Below are positions 28,850 to 37,299 of a stretch of DNA of 37,951 nt, piece by piece. The position numbers and the translations under genes are program-made. Below the pieces are notes generated by a model that saw nothing but the letters and a program-made list of their open reading frames with translations, was not told the DNA's origin and ran no database searches. The stretch is taken from NCBI GenBank assembly GCA_903831085.1, contig CAIKWE010000056.1, positions 1-37,951 of the forward strand. Direction: 5' to 3'. The stretch's first letter is position 1; each line of letters opens with the position of its first letter. Source of the stretch: an uncultured Verrucomicrobiota bacterium. GTDB lineage: Bacteria > Verrucomicrobiota > Kiritimatiellia > Kiritimatiellales > Tichowtungiaceae.

Positions 28850-31800
28850 AAAAGGTTCTAACCATTTTTGCGCTGGCGGTTCTGAGCCTCAGCGGTCTCG
28901 CGTACGAGCGGCTGCAGGGGCCGACCGGGCTGACCTACTGGGACAAAACACAGACGTTCGACGGCTACACGTTCTTCGGCGCGCAAGGCACGACGTATCT
29001 GCTCGACATGGAAGGCCGCGTCGTTCGCACGTGGCCGGTCGGCACGAATCCGCGCCTGCTCGACAACGGTCATGTGCTCGACGTCACGAATTCGACATTC
29101 CTCGAACTCGACTGGAACGGCAGCAACGTCTGGGCCTACACCGAATCGCGCACGAACTATTTTCCGCACGGCGATTTCCTCCGTATCTATAATCCAAAGC
29201 TTGGAACGAACACCACGCTCTACATCGCGAACAAAGCCGTCACTTCTAACCAGTGCATCGCCGCCGGCTGCAATCCGGCGAACGGCCCGTACACCAACGT
29301 CACGGTGGATGCCATTATCGAAGTGAACGCCGCCGGTACCGTTGTCTGGGAATGGTGTTTCTTCGATCACGGCGTGCAGGATTACAGCGCATCCAAATCC
29401 AACTATGTCTCCTCCATCTCGAATGCGACGGGCCGGATCAATCTGAATCTGCCGGGGCGGCCGCTGACGAACGACTGGCTGCACTGCGTTTCTCTCGACT
29501 ACAATCAGTCCCTAGACCAGATCGTCATCGCTGCCGAGGGCGGCGAGTTCTACGTCATCGACCACGGCGGCACGTTCACAAATGGCAGTCCGGCCGCCAG
29601 CATCGCGCTTGCCGCCGGCACGAATGGCAACTTCATTTATCGCTTCGGCGATCCGGCGCGTTACAACGCCGGCAGCGCGCCTTCGATCCAGTTGAACTGG
29701 ACCAAGTCCAGTACCGGCAGCAAGCAGATCGGCGGCGTCAGCCAGGTGACGTGGATTCCGACGAACGCGCCCGGTGCGGGACATTTCCTTGTGTTTAACA
29801 ACGGCCAGGATTTGTTCGAAACCACGCCGCAGTCGTACATTTTTGAGGTCAACGGTTACCTCAACTCCAGCACCAACGACACCGGTGCCTACGTGAATCC
29901 GCCGAATGCCGGCTACAACGCCTCGGCAGTGCCAGGCCACGACACGGACAAGGAGAAGAAAAACATTTCGCGGCAGGTTGTCTCGACGTATATGTCGATG
30001 GCCAACCAGGCGTTCTTCAGTCACATCGGCGGCAGCGTCCAGCGTCTCCCGAACTCCAACACGCTGGTTTGCGCCGCCAGTGAAGGCCACATCTTTGAGG
30101 TGACCCCGGCCTCTAATGTCGTCTGGGAGTACATCAGTCCCGTCACGACCAACGGTATCGTCACCTACAAGCGCGACAACTGGCCGCTGTACAACGCCGT
30201 TTACCGTGCGACGCGCTATAGCGCCACGCATCCGGCACTCGCGGGCCGCACACTCACCGGCTCGACCACCATCGCCGGCGGCGAGCCAGCGTACATCTCC
30301 GCGCCGACCATCAGCGGCGCAACTCGCAGTCCGGCCGCGCCGGCATCCACCAACACGGTTGTTGTCAGCGCCACGATCACCAACAGCTTGGCGGTCGCCT
30401 CCGCGATGCTGACCTACGTCGTCGGCACAAGCACCAACGCGGTCACCATGACCAACGCCGGCGCGCTGTACAGCGCCGCGATTCCAGCCCATTCCAACAG
30501 CACGACGGTACGTTACTTCATTAGCGCCGCTGACGATTTCGGCAACAGCGTCACCGATGCGCTGTATTCGTACACGGTCTATCAAAGCGTGATCGCGACA
30601 GGCGCTGTGCTCACTCAGCGTGTCTCCGGTCTCCAGTTCACCGAAGGGCCGGCCGCGGACGCAGCGGGCAATATCTTCTTCTCGGACGTCACCGCCGACA
30701 TCATCTACAAATGGTCGCTGGCGAATCAGCTCTCCGTTTTCCGCACGAATTCCGGCGGAGCGAACGGTCTCAAGTTCGACAGCTCCGGCAATCTTCTCTC
30801 TTGCGAAGGCGACAACGGCCGATTGGTTTCCATCACGCCGCAAACCAATGTCACGGTGCTAACCAGCACGTATGGCGGCCTGCGCTATAACGAACCGAAC
30901 GACCTCTGGATTGATTCGGCGGGCGGCGTCTATTTCACTGATCCGGTCTATTTCGGCCACACCGCTGTGCAGGGCGGCGAATATGTCTATTATCTCAAGC
31001 CGGATCGCAGCAGCGTGATCCGCGTCGCCGCCGACATGGTTCGGCCCAACGGTCTTGTCGGCACGTCCGACGGCAATACGCTTTATATTGCCGACTGGGG
31101 CGCCGGCACGGTTTACCGGTACAGCATCAACAGCGACGGCACGCTGACGAACAAAGCCGCGTTCGCCTCCGTGCAATGCGACGGCATGACGCTGGACGCC
31201 GAAGGCTACATCTACCTGACCGAGACTAACGTCCTCGTGTATGCCTCCACCGGCCAGCAGGTTGAGCAAATCAGCATCACAAACCGGCCCACAAATCTCG
31301 CGTTCGGTGGCAGCGACCGGAAGACGCTCTTCATCACCACGGACAATGGATCGCTCTATTCGCTTCAGATGCGCGTTCAAGGGATGCCTCTGGCCGGGGC
31401 GACCAATCAGGCTCCGGTGATCACCAATATCACGCAGTCGTCGGCTTCGCCGACCAGTACCGATCCGGTCACGATCACGGCGGTGGTCGCCGATACGGTC
31501 GCCATTGCATCGGTCACGCTCACTTATGTTGTCGGTAGCGGCAGCACCGCGACCAACACCGTTTTTCTGGAGACGATGGCGGCGACGAATACCACGATCA
31601 AACCCTGGACCGGTTTATACTGCAATAACGCATGGACCGTCACCGGCAGCAACTCGTTTGAGCAGGCAACAAGCTGGAACTACGGTTCCGGCAACGCATG
31701 CGGGATGCAATTTAAACAGGGCACAACCAGCCTGACCGGCAGTATGATCACCGCCACGGCGGCTGTCGCGGCCACCGGTAGCGCCGCCTATGCGGAATTT

Positions 31801-34800
31801 TATGTTTGGACCGACGGCATGACCACCAATGCCGGCTGGACCTTCCAGCTCAACGCGGGAACCGGCTATGTCACCCGGGTGAGCGAACTGCCCGGCACGA
31901 ATCACAGTTACCAGCTCTATCATTACAACCTGCAGTCCAGCGAGCTGGTCACCAATCTTTACCTTCGTTTTCAGTTCGCGGGCGGTGTCTCGTCGAACCG
32001 CATCGGGCTCGATCAGATCTCTCTCAAGACCGTGACGGCGGGCAGCGTTTCCTCGAATATCACGATGAGTCTGAGTAACGGCGTTTACACCGCGCAGATC
32101 CCGGCGCAGTCTCTTGGCTCCACGGTGTCCTATCACATCACCGCCTTGAATGCGTCCGGCAGCAGCGCTGTTGCCGGAGCGAGTAACGGATTGTCCTACA
32201 CCGTCAGCAGCGGCTCCAGCACCAACTGGAGCATGCTCGCGCTTCCTGACACCGGACAAACCGCCAGCTATACCGGCACGTTCGGCGAAGATTCCGATTA
32301 CGCCATTCATCCGCCGGCCTACGTCAGCAACAGCGACGGAACCGTCAGTGACAAAGTTACCGGTCTGATGTGGCAGCAGACCGACGGCGGCGAGATGACG
32401 TGGGAAAGCGCCGCCGCCTACGCGGCGACCAACAGCACCGGTGGCTACGCCGACTGGCGTCTGCCAACGGCGCACGAGTTGTACAGCATTACTAAGCAAG
32501 GTGCGGTCAACCCGGCGATCAACACGAACTACTTCGCCGTCACCGCCGCCCAGTATTGGTGGACACGCGACCAGCGGGTCGACAGTTCGAACCACATTTG
32601 GGCTGGCAACGCCGGCGGCGGCATCGGCGCGCATCCGAAGACCGAGACGATCAGCGCTGGCGGCAGTTCCCGGTTCCATGTCCGCTGCGTACGCAGCGCA
32701 CCCGCACCGTCGAGCGCCAGCCCGATTCATCACTTCGTCAACAACGGTAACGGCACCATCACCGACACCGATACCGGCCTGATGTGGCAGCAAGGCGAAA
32801 TCCCGGCTTCGACCAATTGGGAAGGAGCGCTGGCATACGCTGCGTCACTCACGCTGGGAAGCAACACCGACTGGCGCCTGCCGAATATTAAGGAGCTTCA
32901 ATCCATCAACGACGAGACGCTGGCGGCGCCTTCCGTTTCCACCGTGTATTTTCCCGGAGCCACCGCATCGCGCTACTGGTCGAGTACCAGCATGCATAAC
33001 TCGACGAACGAGGCGTGGTATCTCGATTGCCAGTATGGCATCACCACGTACGCCCTCAAGACAACGAATCTGCTGGTGCGCTGTGTACGCGGCGGCACGA
33101 CCAACATCACCAGCTCGTTCAGCGCGCAATTCGTGCGCATTCCCGGCGGCAGTTTTGTCATGGGCGATCACTTCGGGTTCGTGGATCCGGATCATCCCAG
33201 TGACGAACTTCCGCTGCACAACGTCTATATCTCGCCGCTGTATATGGACACGACGCTGATCACGGTGCGCGAGTATTGCGACTATCTCAACGCCGCGCTT
33301 TATCAGGGTCTGATCGAAGTCCGATCCAACATTGTCTATGCCGCTGGAGGCACGAACGAATATTTTTATACGTACGGCGCATCCGCTTACAGCCGCATTC
33401 AGTACACCAACGGCATGTTCGTTTCCGTGACGAATCGCGACACGCATCCGATCACCAGTGTCCGCTGGTTCGGCGCGATCGCGTACTGCAACTGGCTGAG
33501 TCAGCGCGGTGAATTCAAGCCGTGCTACAACCTCGACACCGGCGATGTGGATTTTACGAAGAATGGTTTCCGTTTGCCGACCGAAGCCGAATGGGAATAC
33601 GCTGCGGTCGGCGGCCAGACCAATCCGTACTGCATGTTCCCGTGGGGCACGAATTCCAACGCCAGCGGTACTTTTGCCAATTGGGAAAATTCGGGCGATC
33701 CGTTCGAGACCGGTGCCTATCCGTACACCACGCCGGTCGGTTTCTACAACGGCGCGCTGCGCTATAAGACCGACTACAACTGGCCCGGCAGTCAGACCAC
33801 GTACCAGACGAGCGATGGCTCAAATCCGTTCGGCCTTTACGACATGGCCGGCAACGTCTGGGAGTGGGTCAATGACTGGTACGCGACCGATTACTACACC
33901 AACTGCATCATCAGCGGCATTGTCGGCAATCCGCCCGGTCCCGCGACCGGCACGCTCTTCACCGCCTACGGCAACATCGCCTACCGGAATCTGCGCGGCG
34001 GTACGTGGTACAATGGCGGCGGACAGCAGTTCTACGGCTTCAGCCGCGTCTCGAACCGCGATCCGTCCTGGTCGCGCGGTCCGTCACCGGATGGCAACGA
34101 TATCTCCACGTGGTTTCAAGTTGGCTTCCGTATCATGCGCCCGGAAAAAATCGCGCAGACCGTCGGCCTGATGTTAAACGCAACGAACGCCTATCCCGGC
34201 TATACGCTGATGTCGCCGATACACAGCACCAACACCTATTTGATCAACAACGCCGGCCAGTACGTACATAAGTGGACCAACACCGGCGAGCCGGGCCGCG
34301 CTTCTTACCTGCTGGAGAACGGGCACCTGATGCGCGCTTGCGCTGTTCTGAGTGGCGGCCCATCGACCGGCGGCGGCGAAGGCGGCCGCATCGAGGAGAA
34401 GGACTGGCTCGGCAATCTGGTGTGGGCCATTGACTACTACAGCACGAACTACATCCACCACCATGACTTCAAGGTTCTGCCCAACGGTAACGTTCTTCTT
34501 CTTGTGGCAGAAAAGAAAACCTATGCCGAAGTCATCGCCGCCGGCTTTAATCCGGCTCTGCTGGACACGAGTATCGTCACGCAGGGCTACATGCTTCCCG
34601 ACTGCCTCGTCGAAGTAAAACCGACCCGGCCCTATGGCGGCACAGTGGTTTGGGAGTGGCACATGTGGGATCATATGATTCAGGACTTCAATCCCGCCAA
34701 GGATAACTACGGCGTTGTCAGCAACCACGTCGAACTGATCGACGTCAACGGGACCGGCCAGATGATTCAGCAGTTCTGGAACCACGTGAACGGGATCGAC

Positions 34801-36018
34801 TACAACGAGCAGTTCGACCAGATCATGCTCAGCGTCCGCAACAACAGTGAGCTGTTTGTAATTGATCACGGCACGACAACGGCGCAGGCGGCCGCTCACA
34901 CCAACGGTCTTTACAATAAGGGCGGCGACATTCTCTATCGCTGGGGCAACGCCCAGCAATATGACCGCGGCGCGAGTTCGCCCCAGCAGCTTTTCCAACA
35001 GCACCACACCCATTGGATCGCGACCAACTGTCCCGGCGCCGGACGCATCCTCATCTTCAACAACGGTATCGGCCGCGGTTACTCGAGTGTCAACGAGATC
35101 GTCCCGCCAGTGGACTCCAATGGCTTTTACTCTCGCGCGGCCAGTGCTGCTTTTGGCCCCAGCACGTCCGCCTGGACCTATGTGGGCAGCCCGGCAACGA
35201 ACTTCTACTCGGCCGAAATTTCCGGTGCCCAGCGCCTGCCCAACGGCAACACCCTCATCTGCGAAGGTGTCAAGGGCAACCTTTTCGAAGTTGCCACCAA
35301 CGGCGTGACCGTCTGGCAATATATCTGCCCCGAAGTCACTGCGCCGCTCGCTCAAGGCAGCGCCGTTCCTGCCGACCCCGGCCGCGACGGGCAATACATG
35401 AACGCCGTTTTCCGCGTCAACCGCTACCCGACCAACTTCGCGGGCTTCGCCGGCAAAGACCTTACCCCGCGCGGCACGATTGAAACCTACACCGGCGCGG
35501 CCACGGACACGGTTGGGCTCGGCTTGCCGGACACCTGGGTTCGCGCCCACTTCGGCAGTCTCTCCGCCGTCACCGCCACCAGCAGCCACTCCACTAACGG
35601 CCTGACGGATATCCAGGAATACAACTATGGCCTCAACCCGACGGCGTGGTCATCCCTCACCAACGGCATTCCCGACGGCTGGGCCATCAAGTACGGCTTC
35701 GACCCCACGGTCACCGGGTTCGGCGCGGTCACCGCCATGAATGGCAACACCATTCTCCAATGTTATCTCGCCGACCTCAGCCCCGCCAACGCCGCCTCGC
35801 GCCTCGCTGTCACCGATCTCAGCATCGTCGGCAACGACGTCCGCCTTACATGGATCGGCGGATCGAATGCGTGGCAATATCTCGAATGTTCCGGGAACCT
35901 CGCTTCCAATCAATGGAACGTTATTTACACAAACGTTCCGCCTACAGCCGTCACCAATTCTGTTATTCAACCCGGCGCATCTAGCAAACAGTTCTATCGG
36001 ATCAAGGCGGGGAGGTAA
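28846..36018 (+). CDS. Giant secreted multidomain protein (arylsulfotransferase B + SMP-30 + 2x DUF1566 + SUMF1 + arylsulfotransferase A)
   Basis: A 2390-residue protein with a signal peptide (MKKVLTIFALAVLSLSGLA). Modules with approximate residues: type B sulfotransferase 20-485; Ig-like linker 486-580; SMP-30/gluconolactonase-like propeller 582-845 (FTEGPAADAAGNIFFSD, EPNDLWIDSAGGVYFTDP, RPNGLVGTSDGNTLYIAD); a second Ig-like region with a jelly-roll-like insert 855-1120; DUF1566 1132-1285 and 1294-1419 (TGLMWQQ...DWRLP...VRCVR in each); SUMF1 1425-1769; type A sulfotransferase 1772-2219. The C-terminus 2222-2390 has LPDTW...TDIQEYNYGLNPT and IPDGWAIKYGFDP units and an Ig-like end (LTWIGG...FYRIKAGR). 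The N-terminal module has lost two histidines kept in its 27365 homologue (HHDF to HGDF; GGTHD to GGVSQ). The C-terminal module keeps the NH, QQH and NNGIGRG elements. Both SUMF1-type cysteines are absent. Confidence 0.85.
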   Translation: MKKVLTIFALAVLSLSGLAYERLQGPTGLTYWDKTQTFDGYTFFGAQGTTYLLDMEGRVVRTWPVGTNPRLLDNGHVLDVTNSTFLELDWNGSNVWAYTESRTNYFPHGDFLRIYNPKLGTNTTLYIANKAVTSNQCIAAGCNPANGPYTNVTVDAIIEVNAAGTVVWEWCFFDHGVQDYSASKSNYVSSISNATGRINLNLPGRPLTNDWLHCVSLDYNQSLDQIVIAAEGGEFYVIDHGGTFTNGSPAASIALAAGTNGNFIYRFGDPARYNAGSAPSIQLNWTKSSTGSKQIGGVSQVTWIPTNAPGAGHFLVFNNGQDLFETTPQSYIFEVNGYLNSSTNDTGAYVNPPNAGYNASAVPGHDTDKEKKNISRQVVSTYMSMANQAFFSHIGGSVQRLPNSNTLVCAASEGHIFEVTPASNVVWEYISPVTTNGIVTYKRDNWPLYNAVYRATRYSATHPALAGRTLTGSTTIAGGEPAYISAPTISGATRSPAAPASTNTVVVSATITNSLAVASAMLTYVVGTSTNAVTMTNAGALYSAAIPAHSNSTTVRYFISAADDFGNSVTDALYSYTVYQSVIATGAVLTQRVSGLQFTEGPAADAAGNIFFSDVTADIIYKWSLANQLSVFRTNSGGANGLKFDSSGNLLSCEGDNGRLVSITPQTNVTVLTSTYGGLRYNEPNDLWIDSAGGVYFTDPVYFGHTAVQGGEYVYYLKPDRSSVIRVAADMVRPNGLVGTSDGNTLYIADWGAGTVYRYSINSDGTLTNKAAFASVQCDGMTLDAEGYIYLTETNVLVYASTGQQVEQISITNRPTNLAFGGSDRKTLFITTDNGSLYSLQMRVQGMPLAGATNQAPVITNITQSSASPTSTDPVTITAVVADTVAIASVTLTYVVGSGSTATNTVFLETMAATNTTIKPWTGLYCNNAWTVTGSNSFEQATSWNYGSGNACGMQFKQGTTSLTGSMITATAAVAATGSAAYAEFYVWTDGMTTNAGWTFQLNAGTGYVTRVSELPGTNHSYQLYHYNLQSSELVTNLYLRFQFAGGVSSNRIGLDQISLKTVTAGSVSSNITMSLSNGVYTAQIPAQSLGSTVSYHITALNASGSSAVAGASNGLSYTVSSGSSTNWSMLALPDTGQTASYTGTFGEDSDYAIHPPAYVSNSDGTVSDKVTGLMWQQTDGGEMTWESAAAYAATNSTGGYADWRLPTAHELYSITKQGAVNPAINTNYFAVTAAQYWWTRDQRVDSSNHIWAGNAGGGIGAHPKTETISAGGSSRFHVRCVRSAPAPSSASPIHHFVNNGNGTITDTDTGLMWQQGEIPASTNWEGALAYAASLTLGSNTDWRLPNIKELQSINDETLAAPSVSTVYFPGATASRYWSSTSMHNSTNEAWYLDCQYGITTYALKTTNLLVRCVRGGTTNITSSFSAQFVRIPGGSFVMGDHFGFVDPDHPSDELPLHNVYISPLYMDTTLITVREYCDYLNAALYQGLIEVRSNIVYAAGGTNEYFYTYGASAYSRIQYTNGMFVSVTNRDTHPITSVRWFGAIAYCNWLSQRGEFKPCYNLDTGDVDFTKNGFRLPTEAEWEYAAVGGQTNPYCMFPWGTNSNASGTFANWENSGDPFETGAYPYTTPVGFYNGALRYKTDYNWPGSQTTYQTSDGSNPFGLYDMAGNVWEWVNDWYATDYYTNCIISGIVGNPPGPATGTLFTAYGNIAYRNLRGGTWYNGGGQQFYGFSRVSNRDPSWSRGPSPDGNDISTWFQVGFRIMRPEKIAQTVGLMLNATNAYPGYTLMSPIHSTNTYLINNAGQYVHKWTNTGEPGRASYLLENGHLMRACAVLSGGPSTGGGEGGRIEEKDWLGNLVWAIDYYSTNYIHHHDFKVLPNGNVLLLVAEKKTYAEVIAAGFNPALLDTSIVTQGYMLPDCLVEVKPTRPYGGTVVWEWHMWDHMIQDFNPAKDNYGVVSNHVELIDVNGTGQMIQQFWNHVNGIDYNEQFDQIMLSVRNNSELFVIDHGTTTAQAAAHTNGLYNKGGDILYRWGNAQQYDRGASSPQQLFQQHHTHWIATNCPGAGRILIFNNGIGRGYSSVNEIVPPVDSNGFYSRAASAAFGPSTSAWTYVGSPATNFYSAEISGAQRLPNGNTLICEGVKGNLFEVATNGVTVWQYICPEVTAPLAQGSAVPADPGRDGQYMNAVFRVNRYPTNFAGFAGKDLTPRGTIETYTGAATDTVGLGLPDTWVRAHFGSLSAVTATSSHSTNGLTDIQEYNYGLNPTAWSSLTNGIPDGWAIKYGFDPTVTGFGAVTAMNGNTILQCYLADLSPANAASRLAVTDLSIVGNDVRLTWIGGSNAWQYLECSGNLASNQWNVIYTNVPPTAVTNSVIQPGASSKQFYRIKAGR

Positions 36019-36020
36019 TC

Positions 36021-37177
36021 GTGAAAACATGGGTTGTAAATCTAAGCATCGTGCTACTCGCCGGGATCGGTTTCTGCGCCGAGAAGCCGTACGTCGTCGT
36101 CGGCACCGGCCAGACGAAGTGTTATGGCGACCGCGGCGAGATCGCGGCACCGCAAGCGGGACAGCCGTTCTACGGTCAGGACGCGCAGTATCCGGAACCG
36201 ATGCCGAACTATAAGGACAACGGCTACGGCACGGTGAGCGATCTTAATACAGGGCTGACCTGGGTGAAGGCGCGCGGCGAAAAATTTCATGGGACACCGC
36301 CGTTTCGGGCGCGAAGGCCTGCCGTGTTGGCGGCTATGACGACTGGCGGATGCCGACGATTAAGGAACTCTATTCGCTGATCAACTTCAACGGCGGTTGC
36401 GCCGGCACGGTGGCCAGCTCCACGCCGTATATCGACACCAAATATTTTGACTTCGTTTACGGCGATGAATCCAAAGGCTTTCGTATCATCGACTGCCAGG
36501 ACTGGTCGGCGACGGAATACATCGGCAAAACAATGCGCGGCAACACCACAGCCTTTGGCGTCAACTTTGCCGACGGCCGCATTAAGGGATACCCGAAGAG
36601 TTTTCCTAACGGCAAAATTGCCGCGATGTACGTCCGTTATGTTCGCGGCAATCCGGACTACGGCAAAAACGATTTCAAAGATAACGGCGACGGCACGGTC
36701 ACCGACCGTGCCACCGGTTTGATGTGGCAGCAGGACGACAGCGGCAAGGGGATGAACTGGCAGGAAGCGCTGGCGTGGGTTCAGAAAAAGAACTCGGAAA
36801 ATTATCTCGGGCACAATGACTGGCGGCTGCCCGATGCCAAGGAACTTCAGAGCATCGTGGACTATTCATCGGTTCCGGCAATCAATCAGAACTTTTTGAA
36901 GATGAGCGACACGAATGCGTGGTACTGGACGGGCACATCACACCTTGAGGGTCCGGTCGACCGGCGCGGCAGTGCCGCCGTTTATGTTGCGTTTGGCAAA
37001 GCCACCGGATGGATGAAACTGCCGCCGTCATCAGAAGAGTATAAACTGCTCGACGTACACGGAGCCGGAGCTCAACGCAGCGATCCGAAGATTGGAAATC
37101 CCTACGACTATCCGCACGGCCGCGGTCCGCAGGGAGATGTGATTCGTATAAATAATTTTGTCCGTCTCGTGCGGTGA
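36021..37177 (+). pseudogene. DUF1566 (Lcl C-terminal-like) secreted protein, interrupted by a one-base frameshift
   Basis: A GTG start at 36021 behind GGGGAGG gives a signal peptide (MKTWVVNLSIVLLAGIGFCA) and a first DUF1566 half to GLTWVKARGEK, then goes out of frame. The next frame continues WDTAVSGAKACRVGGYDDWRMPTIKELYSL and a full second DUF1566 copy (TGLMWQQDDSGKGMNW...DWRLPDAKELQS) to 37177. One extra A in the AAAAA run at about 36279-36283 restores the frame. The whole gene would be about 385 residues. It begins 2 bp after the giant gene. A sequencing or assembly error in the A-run is as likely as true inactivation. Confidence 0.75.
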
Positions 37178-37193
37178 TGCGGCAAATCCATTC

Positions 37194-37230
37194 AATTTCT
37201 ATTCCAGATTACGGAACCGTAATAGAAATT
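37194..37230 (+). terminator. Inverted repeat enclosing operator copy 3; possible operon terminator
   Basis: AATTTCTATT (37194-37203) pairs perfectly with AATAGAAATT (37221-37230), and TTTAT follows. The stem is AT-rich, so termination would be weak. It overlaps the ATTACGG box, so the two foldings exclude each other. Confidence 0.35.
37208..37223. promoter_or_regulatory. ATTACGG-AA-CCGTAAT box, copy 3 (before the phosphoesterase gene)
   Basis: Third exact 16-bp copy, 77 bp before the start codon at 37300, preceded by CAG as in copy 2. Confidence 0.6.
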
Positions 37231-37299
37231 TTATAGGTCATTTAACACCCGGCGCGTTACGATATGGATAGTTAGAAGGGGTTTCAAGGAGGATGGATC

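Noticed and set aside
35904-35918. Further TTCCAA-N3-TTGGAA copy
   Set aside because: TTCCAATCAATGGAA encodes part of an ordinary Ser-Asn-Gln-Trp-Asn segment in the C-terminal Ig-like domain and is isolated; chance is likely.
36270-36290. Programmed -1 frameshift joining the two DUF1566 halves
   Set aside because: The site reads A-AAA-TTT in phase, which is not a true X-XXY-YYZ heptamer: only the P-site tRNA could re-pair. A single missing A explains it better.
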